In this document: in pieces, positions 1 through 11,069 of the stretch
Layout: each line of letters starts with the position of its first letter
How positions within the stretch are numbered: the stretch's first letter is position 1
Origin: Lonsdalea populi
GTDB taxonomy: Bacteria > Pseudomonadota > Gammaproteobacteria > Enterobacterales > Enterobacteriaceae
Assembly: GCF_015999465.1 (NCBI RefSeq)
Contig: NZ_CP065534.1
Coordinates: 3,782,001-3,846,000 of the forward strand
Length of the DNA: 64,000 nucleotides
Direction of reading: 5' to 3'
Program-made: the position numbers and the translations under genes
The notes under the pieces: model-generated
Seen by the model: only the letters and a program-made list of their open reading frames with translations
Databases searched by the model: none
What the model was told of the DNA's origin: nothing

Positions 1-579
1 TGGTTTCTGCAAGGCGAACAGGGCATGCAGGCGTTGCACGCCGCCCCTTACGACGCGGTAGTGCTGGACCTGAGCCTGCCGGAAATAGATGGTCTGGTCA
101 TCCTGCGACGCTGGCGGGAGGCCGGAGAGTCAATCCCCGTGCTGATTCTGACCGCGCGCGACGCGCTGGAAAATCGGGTTCAGGGATTACAGGACGGCGC
201 AGACGACTACCTGTGCAAACCATTCGCCCTCACTGAAGTGGCCGCGCGGTTGCAGGCGTTGATCCGCCGCCGTCACGGCGAGCTGCGGCCAAAGCTCGTC
301 TACGACAACGTGGCGTTAGAGCCGGGAACGCGCACCGTCACCGTCGACGATCGTCCGGTCGAGCTGAAGTCGCGCGAACTGGCGCTGCTGGAGCTGTTCA
401 TGATGAACGCCGGTCGGATTCTGACGCGCGCGCAGTTGGAGGAAAAGCTGTACGGCTGGGACGATGACGTTTCCAGCAACGCCGTGGAAGTCCACATTCA
501 TCATTTGCGCAAAAAGCTGGGCAGCCACGTCATCCGTACCGTCCACGGCGTGGGTTACCGGCTGGGAGACGCCCTATGA
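1..579 (+). CDS. qseB: QseB-type response regulator, 5' end cut by the window
   Basis: OmpR/PhoB-family two-component response regulator. The reading frame is open from base 1, so the N-terminus and start codon lie upstream; the first in-window ATG (base 25) is internal. Seen: the end of the receiver domain with the phospho-acceptor Asp in VVLDLSLP (codon 67-69), the conserved Thr/Lys region ([12 protein letters not shown]), then a winged-helix DNA-binding domain ending in [11 protein letters not shown]. The sequence follows E. coli QseB closely. Its stop overlaps the start of the sensor kinase gene by four bases, so the two are one operon. Known of the family: QseB responds to QseC and controls motility and virulence genes. 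A PmrA/BasR-type paralog is the main alternative, but the partner kinase is clearly QseC-like. Confidence 0.9.
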   Translation, partial: WFLQGEQGMQALHAAPYDAVVLDLSLPEIDGLVILRRWREAGESIPVLILTARDALENRVQGLQDGADDYLCKPFALTEVAARLQALIRRRHGELRPKLVYDNVALEPGTRTVTVDDRPVELKSRELALLELFMMNAGRILTRAQLEEKLYGWDDDVSSNAVEVHIHHLRKKLGSHVIRTVHGVGYRLGDAL

Positions 580-1982
580 AACGATTGAATCTGAGCCTGC
601 GGCTGCTGCTGGGCTTCATGCTGCTGACGCTGCTGTGCTGGGGCGCGGCCGCCTTACTTGCCTGGCAACAGACGCGGCATAACATCAACGAGCTGTTCGA
701 TACCCAGCAACTGCTGTTCGCCAAACGGCTGGCCACCCTCACGCCTCAGGATCTCCAACCTCAGGCGCTACCGGCCGCCCGGCAAATCACGAAAAAGGCG
801 CGAGGCGAACAGGATGAGGATGCGCTGGCCTTCGCCATTTTCCGGACCGACGGACAGCGAATACTGAGTGACGACGACAACGGCAAACGATTTCTGTTCT
901 CCGACTATCGACACGATGGCTTCACCACCGGCCAATTACACGACGACGACGATCTCTGGCGGCTGGTATGGCTGACCACGCCGGATAAACGCCATGTGGT
1001 GGCCGTCGGACAGGAGGTGGAATATCGTCACGATATGGCGCTCAATATCGTAAAAACCAATCTCATGCCCTGGCTGGCCGCCCTGCCCGTGATGCTGATC
1101 TTGCTGTTCCTGCTGGTCACCTACGAGCTGCGGCCGCTGACGCATATCGCACGCCAGCTCGGACAGCGCCGCCCGGATGATGAGTCGCCTATCGCCACGC
1201 CGAGACTGCCGCCAGAAGTGCGCCCGCTGGTGGACGCCCTGAACGGCCTGTTAGCCCGCATCAGCGCCATGCTGACGCGGGAGCGTCGTTTCACCTCCGA
1301 TGCCGCCCATGAACTGCGCAGCCCGTTAGCCGCGCTGAAGGTGCAAGCCGAGGTCGTCCAACTGGCTCATGACGATGAAGAGATGCGCCGACGCGCGCTC
1401 GGCCAACTGGACGCAGGCATCGACCGGGCGGCCCGGCTGGTCGATCAACTGCTGACCCTCTCTCGTCTCGACGTCGACAAAGATCTCACATCATCGGAGA
1501 CGGTGCATTGGCAGCCGCTGCTTCAGCAGGCCGTCGCCGCTCAGACGGAGGAAGCCCAGCGTCAGGGCGTGACGCTAAACCTCAACATGCCAGAAACGTC
1601 CGTGGTCACGCCGGGCAATGCGCTGCTGTTGACGCTGCTGGTGCGCAATCTGCTGGATAATGCCATTCGTTACGGCAATCACGGCGCAAGCGGCGTCGTA
1701 CGCATCCTGTTGACGAGGGAGGGATTGGAAGTGGCCGACGAAGGACCGGGCGTACACGAGGGGATATTGCAGCGGTTGGGCGAACGCTTCTTTCGTCCGC
1801 CCGGTCAGGAAGCATCGGGCAGCGGACTGGGCCTGTCGATAGTGAACCGGATCGCCCACCAGCATGGTATGACGACACGGTTCGCCAATCTGCCGGGCGG
1901 CGGATTCTCCGCCCAACTGACCTGGACGCTAACCGAGGCCACTAGATTTCTACCTGAATCCCCAACTCAATCAGTCGGTTAG
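576..1982 (+). CDS. qseC: QseC sensor histidine kinase
   Basis: Inner-membrane sensor kinase of 468 residues that phosphorylates QseB. Seen: N-terminal membrane segment (about 9-30), a periplasmic domain with [15 protein letters not shown] as in E. coli QseC, a second membrane segment (about 165-182), an H-box HELRSP with the phospho-accepting His near residue 245, and an ATPase domain with [14 protein letters not shown] and GSGLGLSIV. Known: E. coli QseC senses catecholamine and AI-3 type signals. The C-terminus runs about 15 residues past the end of E. coli QseC because the reading frame continues into the end of kup on the opposite strand; the two genes overlap tail to tail by 41 bp. The start ATG overlaps the qseB stop (ATGA), indicating translational coupling. 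Confidence 0.95.
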   Translation: MKRLNLSLRLLLGFMLLTLLCWGAAALLAWQQTRHNINELFDTQQLLFAKRLATLTPQDLQPQALPAARQITKKARGEQDEDALAFAIFRTDGQRILSDDDNGKRFLFSDYRHDGFTTGQLHDDDDLWRLVWLTTPDKRHVVAVGQEVEYRHDMALNIVKTNLMPWLAALPVMLILLFLLVTYELRPLTHIARQLGQRRPDDESPIATPRLPPEVRPLVDALNGLLARISAMLTRERRFTSDAAHELRSPLAALKVQAEVVQLAHDDEEMRRRALGQLDAGIDRAARLVDQLLTLSRLDVDKDLTSSETVHWQPLLQQAVAAQTEEAQRQGVTLNLNMPETSVVTPGNALLLTLLVRNLLDNAIRYGNHGASGVVRILLTREGLEVADEGPGVHEGILQRLGERFFRPPGQEASGSGLGLSIVNRIAHQHGMTTRFANLPGGGFSAQLTWTLTEATRFLPESPTQSVG

Positions 1983-3810
1983 GCGGAATTTCAAACTGTT
2001 CGGCGGCTCTCAGCGCGTTGCGGCTCAGCATCATGAACAGCTTGCCTCGACCGCGCAGATACCACGGACGTTTGCCCATAATCAGCGATTCGTTGGACAT
2101 GAAGAAGGTGGTTTCCAGCATCTGACAGGCCAGGCCGTCCTGCCAGCAGCGGTGGAAAACCTCTTCCACGTTGGGCGTTTCCCGCCACCCGTAGCGGGCG
2201 ATGACCCGCCAGAACGAGGGGGAAAGCTGTTCGACCGTCACCCGGCGAGCGTTATGCACATATGGCGCATCTTCGGTCCGCATCGTCAGCAGAACCACGC
2301 GCTCATGCAATACCTTGTTATGCTTCAGGTTGTGCAGCAGCGCAAAGGGGATGACGTGCGTCGCGCGGGAGAAGTAAACCGCCGTGCCCGGCACCCGCAC
2401 CGGCGGGTTTTTCTCCAGCGAAGCGATCATCGCCTCCAACGAGTTGCCGTGTTCATTCAGCCGCCTCATCAGACGGAAACGCTCGCTCTTCCAGGTGGTC
2501 ATGATGACGAACATCACCATGCCCAGCGCCAGAGGCAACCAACCGCCGGAGAAAATTTTCATGGCGTTGGCCAGGAACATCGGCACGTCGATCATCAGCA
2601 GTACCGCCAACAATAGATAGACCACATAACGATACCAGCGCCAGTTTTTGACCGCGACGATACACACCAGAATACTGGTCAGCACCATCGTCCCGGTCAC
2701 CGCAATCCCATACGCCGCCGCCAGTCGGCTCGAGTGCTCAAAGCTGACGATCACCAGTACCACCGCCACATACAGCAGCCAGTTAATCACCGGAATATAG
2801 ATTTGCCCGGACTCCATATCGGAGGTATGCACAATCTTCATCGGCGGCAAATAACCGAGACGAACCGCCTGACGGGTGAGGGAGAACACGCCGGAGATTA
2901 CCGCCTGCGAAGCGATGATAGTCGCTAAAGCGGCCAGCACCAGCAGCGGGATCAGCGCCCAGTCGGGTGCCAACAGGAAGAACGGGTTTTTAATGGCGTC
3001 GGGATTTTTCAGCAGTAGCGCGCCCTGACCGAAGTAGTTGAGCACCAGCGACGGCAGCACCACCAGGAACCAGGCGATGCGGATAGGCAATTTGCCGAAG
3101 TGCCCCATGTCGGCGTACAAGGCTTCAACCCCGGTAATGGCCAGCACCACCGCGCCCAGCGCGAAGAAGGACATCATCTTATATTTGATGAAGAAGTTCA
3201 CGGCCCACACCGGGTTCAGCGCCTGCAATACCAGCGGATTGTCGATCACGCTGCGCGCGCCGAGAATGCCGAGCGTCAGGAACCAGACCAGCATCACCGG
3301 CGCGAACAGACTCCCAACGCGTCCGGTGCCGTGTTTTTGGATCATGAACAACAGCGTCAGAACGGCGATGGAGACGGGGATGATATAAGATTCCAACGAG
3401 GGCGCGACGATATCCAACCCCTCTATCGCCGACATCACTGAGATAGCCGGTGTTATGACGACTTCGCCGTAAAAAAAGCTGCCGCCGATCAACCCCATAA
3501 TAACGACTATCGCCGTGACTCGGTCCGAGGTATTGCGCCCGGCCAGAGACATTAATGTCAGTATGCCCCCTTCCCCGGCGTTGTCCGCCCGCATGACGTA
3601 ACTCAGGTATTTCATTGAAACGACTAATACCAACAGCCAGAAAATCAGCGACAGAAAACCGTATACAGACTCCGCCCCTACGCCGAAACCAAACTGCCCG
3701 GACAAACATTCCCTAAGGGTATAAAGCGGGCTAGTACCGATATCGCCATATACCACCCCTATTGCTGCCAGCGTAATGGCTGGCAATGGACGTTTATGTT
3801 CTGAATTCAT
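1942..3810 (-). CDS. kup: Kup (TrkD) low-affinity potassium uptake permease
   Basis: Constitutive K+/H+ symporter of the inner membrane, 622 residues, the same length as E. coli Kup. Seen: about 12 hydrophobic segments beginning at [19 protein letters not shown], and a hydrophilic C-terminal domain ending [15 protein letters not shown]. An in-frame ATG 60 bases upstream exists, but the ATG at 3808-3810 gives the family-typical N-terminus [16 protein letters not shown]. Its end overlaps the end of qseC on the other strand. It is divergent from ravA across about 230 bases with no recognised operator. Confidence 0.96.
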   Translation of the reverse strand: MNSEHKRPLPAITLAAIGVVYGDIGTSPLYTLRECLSGQFGFGVGAESVYGFLSLIFWLLVLVVSMKYLSYVMRADNAGEGGILTLMSLAGRNTSDRVTAIVVIMGLIGGSFFYGEVVITPAISVMSAIEGLDIVAPSLESYIIPVSIAVLTLLFMIQKHGTGRVGSLFAPVMLVWFLTLGILGARSVIDNPLVLQALNPVWAVNFFIKYKMMSFFALGAVVLAITGVEALYADMGHFGKLPIRIAWFLVVLPSLVLNYFGQGALLLKNPDAIKNPFFLLAPDWALIPLLVLAALATIIASQAVISGVFSLTRQAVRLGYLPPMKIVHTSDMESGQIYIPVINWLLYVAVVLVIVSFEHSSRLAAAYGIAVTGTMVLTSILVCIVAVKNWRWYRYVVYLLLAVLLMIDVPMFLANAMKIFSGGWLPLALGMVMFVIMTTWKSERFRLMRRLNEHGNSLEAMIASLEKNPPVRVPGTAVYFSRATHVIPFALLHNLKHNKVLHERVVLLTMRTEDAPYVHNARRVTVEQLSPSFWRVIARYGWRETPNVEEVFHRCWQDGLACQMLETTFFMSNESLIMGKRPWYLRGRGKLFMMLSRNALRAAEQFEIPPNRLIELGIQVEI

Positions 3811-4043
3811 AAACTCTATCTTCTGTAGTCCATTGACATGTTGAACGCCCCATGAATTGGCCCGCCCCAAAAAAGCTCAGTATGCACAAATCGCGCTAAA
3901 AGCCCATTGTTAAAACCCGCCGTCCTGTTTCATCGACAGGACAACGATTGATTAACGCCGCTAACAATGCCCATAATCAGCTAATAATTCTTCAGCCGGA
4001 CTGTTAATCTCAAACGGTGACTGACGGCAATGATGGATAAATA

Positions 4044-5540
4044 ATGATACGACCCACCGCGCTGGCTGACCGAATCGCCCGCCTGAGCCAAGCCCTCGAA
4101 CACGGCCTGTACGAAAGACAACACGCCATACGCTTATGCCTGCTGGCCGCGCTGAGCGGTGAAAGCGTCTTTTTACTTGGACCGCCGGGGATTGCAAAAA
4201 GCCTTATCGCCCGCCGTCTGAAATATGCGTTCAGAGATTCCCGGGCTTTTGAATATCTGATGACGCGCTTTTCCACGCCGGAAGAGGTCTTCGGACCGTT
4301 ATCGATTCAGGCGCTAAAAGATGAAGGGCGCTACCAGCGTCTGACCTCCGGCTATCTGCCGGAAGCGGAGATCGTGTTTCTGGATGAGATCTGGAAGGCG
4401 GGCCCGGCGATACTGAATACCCTGCTGACCGCCATCAATGAACGGCGCTTTCGCAACGGCGACAGCGAAGAGCCGATTCCCATGCGCCTGCTGGTTACCG
4501 CCTCCAACGAACTGCCTGAAGCCGACAGCAGTCTGGAAGCGCTCTACGACCGAATGTTGATCCGCCTGTGGCTCTGCCGCGTGCAGGACAAACAGAACTT
4601 CCGGGCCATGCTGACTACCAGCGGCGGAGAACGCGATAATCCGGTCAGCGACGCCTTGAGCGTCAGCGGCGAAGAGTATGTGCTGTGGCAGTCGCTCATT
4701 AACCAGATAACGCTGCCGGATGCGTGTTTCGATTTGATTTTCCAACTGCGCCAACGACTGGACTCGCAGGAAAATGCGCCCTATGTCTCCGATCGCCGCT
4801 GGAAGAAAGCCATTCGTCTGCTTCAGGCCTGCGCCTTCTTCAGCGGGCGGGACAACATTACGCCGGTGGATATCATACTGCTTAAAGATTGCCTCTGGCA
4901 CGACAACACCTCGTTCGATCTGGTGAAACAGTTGATGAATCAGCTGATGACCGAGCACGCCTACCAGCAGCAGACTCTGCTTTTCCGGCTCCAGCAGCTT
5001 AATCTCGAACGGCAACAGTACGAGCAGCAGCAGAGTGAGCGACAGGCCTTCCGAGTGGAAAAACGGGGCAATATCTTCGCTCGCAAACCGCACTACACAC
5101 TGCCTGAAACCCTCGCCGACGAGCAACTGACGCTGGTGCTGCAAACTCCGCTGGTGCTGAACGATCGCACGGTCACTCATCTGGTCTTCGAGACCAAGGC
5201 GTTGTCTCACTGGTTGAACGCCGGAGGAGAAATCCGCGCGAAACTCAACGGCCTAGGATACGGGCAACGCATCGATATGAAAGTCAACGAATCTCAGCAC
5301 TTGGTGGTCCATGACATCAGCCTACAGAGCACCACGCTTTCGTTACCGGACAAAAACAACATCAAGCTGCCCGAGTCTTTGTTGCAGCAATACGACACAT
5401 TGAAATTACAGCTTAAAGAGCAGCAGCGCCGCTTCTCACAGCATCAGCCTTGCCTGTTCATCCCAAAAGAGTGGTTCGCGCGGATTGAGGAAAGCCTGCG
5501 GCTGGTCGATGAACAGATAGAACAGTCTCGACAGGAGTAA
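4044..5540 (+). CDS. ravA: RavA MoxR-type AAA+ ATPase
   Basis: Regulatory ATPase variant A, 498 residues as in E. coli. Seen: Walker A GPPGIAKS (about 46-53), Walker B IVFLDEI, sensor region [20 protein letters not shown], and a C-terminal LARA-type region. Known: RavA forms hexamers, binds the inducible lysine decarboxylase CadA/LdcI, and acts with ViaA on respiratory complexes and on aminoglycoside sensitivity. viaA follows six bases later in the same operon. Confidence 0.96.
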   Translation: MIRPTALADRIARLSQALEHGLYERQHAIRLCLLAALSGESVFLLGPPGIAKSLIARRLKYAFRDSRAFEYLMTRFSTPEEVFGPLSIQALKDEGRYQRLTSGYLPEAEIVFLDEIWKAGPAILNTLLTAINERRFRNGDSEEPIPMRLLVTASNELPEADSSLEALYDRMLIRLWLCRVQDKQNFRAMLTTSGGERDNPVSDALSVSGEEYVLWQSLINQITLPDACFDLIFQLRQRLDSQENAPYVSDRRWKKAIRLLQACAFFSGRDNITPVDIILLKDCLWHDNTSFDLVKQLMNQLMTEHAYQQQTLLFRLQQLNLERQQYEQQQSERQAFRVEKRGNIFARKPHYTLPETLADEQLTLVLQTPLVLNDRTVTHLVFETKALSHWLNAGGEIRAKLNGLGYGQRIDMKVNESQHLVVHDISLQSTTLSLPDKNNIKLPESLLQQYDTLKLQLKEQQRRFSQHQPCLFIPKEWFARIEESLRLVDEQIEQSRQE

Positions 5541-5546
5541 CCCCCA

Positions 5547-7019
5547 ATGCTGACGCTGGAATCGCTGGAGCTCCTGCTTTCTATTGATGAAAACCATCTC
5601 CTGGACGATATGCTCGTCACGCTGCTGTCGACGCCGCAACTGGCGATGTTCTTCGAAAAGCATCCGCGACTAAAATCCGCCGTCATGAACGATCTCCCCA
5701 AGTGGAAAACGCTTTTGCAGCAGCGGATCCATACCACGGCGGCCCCGGAAGAACTCGAAAAGGAAGTGGCGGGCTACCAACAGGCGCTGGCCACCAGCCG
5801 CCATACTTTGCCATCCCGCATGCCGGAGCTGATGATGCTGCTGAAAGAAGTCAATTCGCCGTTTCTGGCTCAGGCGGACAAACTACGCCACTCGCCGGAT
5901 ACCTCCGACCATGAGATGAGCCAGGGATTACATGCGCTGTTTATCCAGCGCTGGCGCGCCAGCCTGACGCAGCAGACGCTGGAGCTGCATCACCGGATCG
6001 TCGAGCAGGAGCGGGATACTCTGCTAGAGGAGTTGCAGCAGCGTCTCACCGTCACCCAATCACTCATTCCGGTATTGGCGGAAAACGATACCGCTTCAGG
6101 TCGATTATGGGATCTCAGCGCAGGGAAGCGTCTGCTCCCGGATCTGCAACCGTTGCTCGCCACCAGCGCCTTCTTGCAGCAACAGCCTGAACTCCAGCAA
6201 TTGGCCGAACGCCTGGGCCGCAGCAATGAAACCAAAACGGTACTCAGTCACACGGCGCCGCTCGAAACGTTCAAGGTGATGATTCGCGAGCCGTCCCTGA
6301 CGCCGGAACAGGTCAGCGGCATTCACCAGAGCGATGATATTCTGCGATTGATCCCGACTGAGCTGTCAACGCTTGGCGTTGACGAACTGGAGTACGAGTT
6401 CTATCGCCGGCTGGCGGAACATCGCCTGCTTACTTACCGCCTGCAGGGCGAAGGCTGGCGAGAAAAGATTCAGAAGCGTCCGGTCGTTCGTCAAAATCAG
6501 GAGCAGCAGCCGCGCGGGCCGTTCGTCCTCTGCGTCGATACCTCCGGCTCGATGGGCGGCTTCAATGAGCGATGCGCCAAAGCATTCTGTCTGGCATTAA
6601 TGCGCATCGCGCTGGAAGATAATCGCCGCTGCTACATCATGCTGTTCTCGACGGGCGTCGTGAGCTACGAGCTGACATCCGCCAACGGTCTGGACGAAGC
6701 GATTCGCTTCCTTAATCAGTCGTTTCGCGGCGGTACGGACGTGGCGGACTGCGTCGCCGCGCTGCTGGATATCATGATCAGTCAGCAATGGCAGGACGCG
6801 GACGCCGTCATGATCTCGGATTTTATCGCCCAGCGTCTTCCGGAGTCGCTGATCGCGGAAGTCCGGCGGCGTCAGCGCCAGTATCATCATCGTTTTCACG
6901 CGGTAGCGATGTCCGATCACGGGAAACCAGGCATCTTGCATATTTTTGACCATATCTGGCGCTTCAACACTGGGCTGAAAAGCCGTTTGCAGCGTCGTCT
7001 GCACCACTCGAAAAGCTGA
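5547..7019 (+). CDS. viaA: ViaA von Willebrand factor A-domain protein
   Basis: Partner of RavA, 490 residues (E. coli 483). The N-terminal helical region precedes a C-terminal VWA domain with an intact MIDAS motif DTSGSMGG (about 330-337), the downstream Thr in RGGTD and the Asp in ISDF. Known: ViaA stimulates RavA ATPase activity and links it to NADH dehydrogenase and fumarate reductase. The stop codon lies inside the 5' arm of a strong terminator hairpin, so the ravA-viaA operon ends here. Confidence 0.95.
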   Translation: MLTLESLELLLSIDENHLLDDMLVTLLSTPQLAMFFEKHPRLKSAVMNDLPKWKTLLQQRIHTTAAPEELEKEVAGYQQALATSRHTLPSRMPELMMLLKEVNSPFLAQADKLRHSPDTSDHEMSQGLHALFIQRWRASLTQQTLELHHRIVEQERDTLLEELQQRLTVTQSLIPVLAENDTASGRLWDLSAGKRLLPDLQPLLATSAFLQQQPELQQLAERLGRSNETKTVLSHTAPLETFKVMIREPSLTPEQVSGIHQSDDILRLIPTELSTLGVDELEYEFYRRLAEHRLLTYRLQGEGWREKIQKRPVVRQNQEQQPRGPFVLCVDTSGSMGGFNERCAKAFCLALMRIALEDNRRCYIMLFSTGVVSYELTSANGLDEAIRFLNQSFRGGTDVADCVAALLDIMISQQWQDADAVMISDFIAQRLPESLIAEVRRRQRQYHHRFHAVAMSDHGKPGILHIFDHIWRFNTGLKSRLQRRLHHSKS

Positions 7020-7037
7020 GCGGCCGCTCGGCTTTTT
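7011..7037 (+). terminator. Rho-independent terminator of ravA-viaA
   Basis: Inverted repeat AAAAGC-T-GAGCG / CGCTC-G-GCTTTT with a two-base loop, followed by T residues. It starts inside the viaA stop region. Confidence 0.85.
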
Positions 7038-7116
7038 CCAACATCGCCGTGATAGACGTTGCTTCAACCCGCCATTCGCAGTAAAACGCAGAAACAGACA
7101 ACAATAGAGACGTGTT

Positions 7117-7578
7117 ATGGCCGACAGCTATTCAATGGACGAACTCGACCGCAGTATCCTCGGCGCGCTGATGGAAAATGCGCGGACACCTTATGCGGAA
7201 CTCGCCAAGCAGTTCGCGGTCAGCCCCGGCACCATCCATGTCCGGGTAGAAAAAATGAAGCAGGCTGGCATTATCGTCGGCACGCGTCTGGACGTGAATC
7301 CCAAGCAGCTGGGTTACGACGTATGCTGTTTTATCGGCATTATCCTGAAGAGCGCCAAAGATTACCCCTCCGCGCTCGAAAAGCTGAATAACCTCGAAGA
7401 AGTGGTGGAAGCCTATTACACCACCGGGCACTACAGCGTGTTCATCAAGGTGATGTGTCGCTCTATCGATGCGTTGCAGGATGTACTTATCAACAAGATC
7501 CAGACCATTGATGAAATTCAGTCCACGGAGACGCTGATCTCCCTGCAAAACCCCATCATGCGGACTATCACGCCCTGA
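7117..7578 (+). CDS. asnC: AsnC, Lrp-family transcriptional regulator
   Basis: Lrp/AsnC regulator of 153 residues (E. coli AsnC 152). Seen: N-terminal helix-turn-helix (about 5-60, MDELDRSILGALMENARTPY) and C-terminal RAM ligand-binding domain with the amino-acid-contact region around EEVVEAYYTTGHYSV. Known: asparagine-responsive activator of asnA and autorepressor, next to mioC at the origin. asnA is not in this window; E. coli has it divergent next to asnC, here viaA takes that flank. Confidence 0.94.
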   Translation: MADSYSMDELDRSILGALMENARTPYAELAKQFAVSPGTIHVRVEKMKQAGIIVGTRLDVNPKQLGYDVCCFIGIILKSAKDYPSALEKLNNLEEVVEAYYTTGHYSVFIKVMCRSIDALQDVLINKIQTIDEIQSTETLISLQNPIMRTITP

Positions 7579-7599
7579 GTCTTTTTTTCTATCCCCCTA

Positions 7600-7608
7600 T
7601 TATCCACA
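7600..7608 (+). promoter_or_regulatory. DnaA box in the mioC promoter region
   Basis: Perfect TTATCCACA upstream of mioC. E. coli has a DnaA box at the mioC promoter, through which DnaA represses transcription toward oriC; conservation of position supports the same use here. Confidence 0.75.
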
Positions 7609-7668
7609 GGTAGATCCCACCAAAATCACAGCGTACAATGGCCGTCTTTTCATCCGACGGGATCGTGT

Positions 7669-8112
7669 ATGACCCATATCACTCTTATTAGCGGTAGCAC
7701 GCTTGGCAGCGCGGAGTACGTCGCAGAGCATCTGGAAACCCTGCTGCAACAGGCTAACTTTTCCACCACGCTGTTGCATGGCCCCGAACTCAGCGAGGTT
7801 TCTACGCAAGGGTTATGGCTGGTGATCACCTCTACGCATGGCGCTGGTGACTTGCCAGACAACTTGAAAACGTTGTTTGAGGAAATAGAAGCGAATAAGC
7901 CCGATTTATCGGAGATCCGTTTTGGCGCTATCGGGATAGGCAGTAAAGAGTACGACACATACTGTGGTGCGATCCTGACGGTCGATCGCATTTTGCAGGA
8001 TCGTGGAGCCAAAAGGATCGGCGAAATCCTTAAGATCGACATTACCCAACACGAAATACCGGAGGATCCAGCGGAAGAATGGCTGGGATCGTGGACTAAT
8101 TTACTCAGATAA
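7669..8112 (+). CDS. mioC: MioC flavodoxin-like protein
   Basis: Short-chain flavodoxin of 147 residues next to oriC. Seen: FMN phosphate loop SGSTLGSAE (about 8-16) and the isoalloxazine-contact loop STHGAGDLPDN. Known: MioC supports biotin synthase activity in vitro, and its transcription toward oriC affects initiation in E. coli. The downstream 376 bases hold oriC and no other gene. Confidence 0.95.
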   Translation: MTHITLISGSTLGSAEYVAEHLETLLQQANFSTTLLHGPELSEVSTQGLWLVITSTHGAGDLPDNLKTLFEEIEANKPDLSEIRFGAIGIGSKEYDTYCGAILTVDRILQDRGAKRIGEILKIDITQHEIPEDPAEEWLGSWTNLLR

Positions 8113-8489
8113 TGCCTTTTTTCATCCTTTTATCTGTGGATAAAGTGCCTTACAACAAGGGTAAAACCGGTAGTTATCCCAATAACAACTGCCGCTCGTT
8201 TTCTGACCTGTGCATAACTCCCCATTCGGATCCCAGCTTATACTGTGTGGGATCACCGTTCTTTCACAGCTAATGATCCCGATCAAAGGGTTGATCTTTC
8301 TTACGAATTTTGGGTTATCCACAGATAACGTCGATCCTAATAAGAGATCTAATAAAGAGATCTTTAAATAAAAAGATCTTTCTTTAATTACCTGACGATC
8401 AACCGCGCTTGGTCGTTCGAACAAACTTGAGTAGAATCCCCCACCCCAGGGCCGTAACGATCGTTCGCAACCACGCGAGGTGCAGTACC
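8113..8489. other. oriC: oriC, chromosomal replication origin
   Basis: Lies between mioC and mnmG, the conserved site in Enterobacterales. Seen: DnaA boxes R4 (8135-8143, TGTGGATAA), an R3-like box (8174-8182, TTATCCCAA), R2 (8209-8217, TGTGCATAA) and R1 (8315-8323, TTATCCACA). An IHF-like site lies at 8281-8293. Three AT-rich 13-mers of the GATCT(N)TTTATT type read on the minus strand at 8337-8349, 8350-8362 and 8366-8378. Ten GATC sites fall between 8229 and 8400, as expected for SeqA/Dam control. Orientation matches E. coli, with the unwinding element on the mnmG side. Confidence 0.95.
8337..8378 (-). repeat. oriC AT-rich 13-mers (DNA unwinding element)
   Basis: Three near-identical 13-base units begin with GATCT on the minus strand: 8366-8378, 8350-8362 and 8337-8349. 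The last two are directly adjacent. Each overlaps a Dam site. In E. coli the equivalent L, M and R repeats are melted by DnaA and loaded with DnaB. Confidence 0.85.
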
Positions 8490-10379
8490 ATGTTTTATCC
8501 AGATCCTTTTGACGTCATTGTGATCGGCGGAGGTCACGCCGGCACAGAAGCCGCGATGGCTTCTGCTCGAATGGGACGTCAAACCCTTTTACTGACGCAT
8601 AACATTGATACGCTGGGACAAATGTCATGCAACCCAGCGATTGGCGGAATCGGAAAAGGACATCTGGTCAAAGAGATCGACGCCATGGGCGGCCTGATGG
8701 CCAGCGCTATCGACCAGGCGGGTATTCAGTTTAGGATACTAAACATCAGCAAAGGGCCAGCGGTTCGCGCAACCCGTGCTCAGGCAGACCGCGTTCTGTA
8801 TCGGCTGGCGGTGAGAACGGCGCTGGAGAATCAAGAGAACCTGACGATCTTCCAGCAGGCCGTTGATGATCTGATAGTGGAAAACGATCGCGTAGTGGGC
8901 GTCGTCACCCAGATGGGGCTGAAATTCCGCTCTAAATCCGTCGTTCTAACCGTCGGGACTTTCCTGGACGGCAAAATTCATATCGGAATGGATAACTACA
9001 GCGGTGGCCGTGCTGGCGATCCGCCGTCCATTCCGCTGGCCAGACGTCTGCGGGAACTGCCGCTGCGCGTCGGCCGTCTGAAAACAGGGACACCGCCGCG
9101 TATCGACGCACGCACTATCGATTTCAGCGTGCTGGGCCAACAGCATGGCGACAACCCGATGCCGGTCTTCTCCTTCATGGGAAACACCAGTCAGCATCCG
9201 GCGCAGATGCCGTGCTACATCACGCATACCAACGAACATACGCATGAGGTGATCCGTAATAATTTGGATCGCAGCCCGATGTACGCCGGCATTATCGAAG
9301 GCATCGGTCCCCGTTACTGCCCGTCTATCGAAGACAAAGTCATGCGCTTCGCCGACCGCAATGCTCACCAGATCTTCCTGGAGCCGGAAGGACTGACCAG
9401 CAACGAAATATACCCGAACGGTATCTCGACCAGCCTGCCGTTCGACGTGCAATGGCAGATTGTTCGCTCGATGGTCGGGATGGAAAATGCACGCATTGTT
9501 CGTCCGGGCTACGCGATCGAATATGACTTTTTCGATCCCCGCGATCTCAAACCGACGCTGGAAAACAAATTTATCCACGGCTTGTTCTTCGCCGGCCAGA
9601 TCAACGGCACCACCGGTTATGAAGAGGCCGCGGCTCAAGGCATGCTGGCAGGACTTAATGCAGCACGGCTGGCTTTCGAGCAGGAAGGATGGACTCCTCG
9701 CCGCGATCAGGCCTACATCGGCGTGCTGGTGGACGATCTCTGCACGCTGGGCACCAAAGAGCCGTACCGCATGTTCACCTCGCGCGCGGAATACCGGCTG
9801 ATGCTGCGGGAAGACAATGCGGACCTGCGTCTGACCGAGCAAGGTCGACAGCTTGGGATGGTGGACGATGCTCGCTGGGCGCATTTCAACGACAAGCTGG
9901 AAAGCATCGAGAAAGAGCGGCAGCGCCTGCGCGATGTATTCGTCCACCCACATTCGGAACAGGTTGCCGAGATTAACTCGCTGCTGAAAGCGCCGCTGTC
10001 GCGTGAAGCCAATGGTGAAGATTTGCTGCGTCGCCCTGAAATCGACTATGCGCTGCTAACCCAGCTGCCGATGTTCGCTCCGGCGCTGACCGATGACAAA
10101 GCGGCGGAACAGGTCGAGATTCAGGTCAAATACGAAGGCTATATCGCCCGTCAGTTGGAAGAGATCGAAAAACAGCAGCGTAATGAAAATACCTTGCTGC
10201 CGGCCGATCTGGACTATCGTCAGGTCAGCGGGCTCTCAAACGAAGTGGTCGCCAAGCTCAACGATCACAAGCCGGGCTCGATCGGCCAGGCATCCCGTAT
10301 CTCCGGCGTCACGCCTGCCGCCATCTCCATTTTGCTGGTGTGGTTGAAGAAACAAGGGATGCTGCGCCGCAGCGCCTAA
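8490..10379 (+). CDS. mnmG: MnmG (GidA) tRNA uridine-34 carboxymethylaminomethyl modification enzyme
   Basis: FAD-dependent subunit of the MnmEG complex that installs cmnm5U at the wobble position of several tRNAs. 629 residues, the same as E. coli. Seen: FAD-binding GGGHAGTE (13-20), two conserved Cys (CNPAIGG and CPSIEDK contexts), the MnmG signatures [13 protein letters not shown] and [16 protein letters not shown], and a C-terminal helical domain ending [11 protein letters not shown]. The frame stays open 81 bases upstream, but the ATG at 8490 preceded by GAGG gives the family N-terminus MFYPDPFDV. Confidence 0.97.
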   Translation: MFYPDPFDVIVIGGGHAGTEAAMASARMGRQTLLLTHNIDTLGQMSCNPAIGGIGKGHLVKEIDAMGGLMASAIDQAGIQFRILNISKGPAVRATRAQADRVLYRLAVRTALENQENLTIFQQAVDDLIVENDRVVGVVTQMGLKFRSKSVVLTVGTFLDGKIHIGMDNYSGGRAGDPPSIPLARRLRELPLRVGRLKTGTPPRIDARTIDFSVLGQQHGDNPMPVFSFMGNTSQHPAQMPCYITHTNEHTHEVIRNNLDRSPMYAGIIEGIGPRYCPSIEDKVMRFADRNAHQIFLEPEGLTSNEIYPNGISTSLPFDVQWQIVRSMVGMENARIVRPGYAIEYDFFDPRDLKPTLENKFIHGLFFAGQINGTTGYEEAAAQGMLAGLNAARLAFEQEGWTPRRDQAYIGVLVDDLCTLGTKEPYRMFTSRAEYRLMLREDNADLRLTEQGRQLGMVDDARWAHFNDKLESIEKERQRLRDVFVHPHSEQVAEINSLLKAPLSREANGEDLLRRPEIDYALLTQLPMFAPALTDDKAAEQVEIQVKYEGYIARQLEEIEKQQRNENTLLPADLDYRQVSGLSNEVVAKLNDHKPGSIGQASRISGVTPAAISILLVWLKKQGMLRRSA

Positions 10380-10382
10380 AAG

Positions 10383-10403
10383 AGCGCGGCCGAACGCCGC
10401 GCT
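10383..10403 (+). other. Hairpin between mnmG and rsmG
   Basis: Perfect 8-bp inverted repeat AGCGCGGC / GCCGCGCT with a 5-base loop, directly after the mnmG stop. There is no T-run, so it is more likely an mRNA processing or stability element than a terminator. Confidence 0.6.
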
Positions 10404-10448
10404 GCATGATGTCTATCGAGCTAACAGAACGAAAAATCAGGATTTTGC

Positions 10449-11069
10449 GTGCTTACGAAACTAAACCTCCTGCTGGACAGCGCAGGTATAACGTTGACCG
10501 ATCGCCAGAAAACACAGCTGATACAGTATGTTGAACTGCTGAATAAGTGGAACAAGGCCTATAATCTGACTTCGGTGCGCGAGCCCGGCCAAATGCTGGT
10601 GCGCCACATCATGGATAGCCTGGTGGTGGAACCGCATCTGAAAGGACTGCGTTTTATCGATGTCGGCACCGGTCCGGGCCTGCCCGGCATTCCGTTGGCC
10701 ATCATTCGTCCTGACTCCCATTTCGTCCTGTTAGACAGCTTGGGCAAGCGTGTACGTTTTCTCCGTCAGGTGCAGCATGAGCTGCAGTTGGAAAATATCG
10801 AACCGGTGCAGAGCCGCGTTGAGGACTTCCCCGCGGATCCTGCGTTTGACGGTGTCATCAGCCGCGCCTTCGCTTCTCTGCAGGATATGGTCGAATGGTG
10901 TCACCATCTTCCGTCGCGTCCTCAGGGGCGTTTTTACGCGCTTAAAGGCGTACTTCCCGATGATGAGCTGAATGCCTTGCCGGAGGGCAGTTCCGCTGAG
11001 TCTATCGTCAAATTGAGCGTACCCGAGCAGGAGGGGGAGCGTCATTTGGTCATCTTGCGTCAGCTTTAA
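10449..11069 (+). CDS. rsmG: RsmG (GidB) 16S rRNA G527 N7-methyltransferase
   Basis: SAM-dependent methyltransferase acting on G527 of 16S rRNA; its loss gives low-level streptomycin resistance in E. coli. 206 residues (E. coli 207). Seen: SAM-binding [15 protein letters not shown] (about 62-76), [13 protein letters not shown], and the conserved VISRAFASL. The start is GTG at 10449, which gives the family N-terminus LTKLNLLL. It lies 69 bases after mnmG. Confidence 0.96.
   Translation: MLTKLNLLLDSAGITLTDRQKTQLIQYVELLNKWNKAYNLTSVREPGQMLVRHIMDSLVVEPHLKGLRFIDVGTGPGLPGIPLAIIRPDSHFVLLDSLGKRVRFLRQVQHELQLENIEPVQSRVEDFPADPAFDGVISRAFASLQDMVEWCHHLPSRPQGRFYALKGVLPDDELNALPEGSSAESIVKLSVPEQEGERHLVILRQL

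Noticed and set aside
8946..9953. Minus-strand open frame of 335 codons opposite mnmG
   Set aside because: Shadow frame without a recognisable product.
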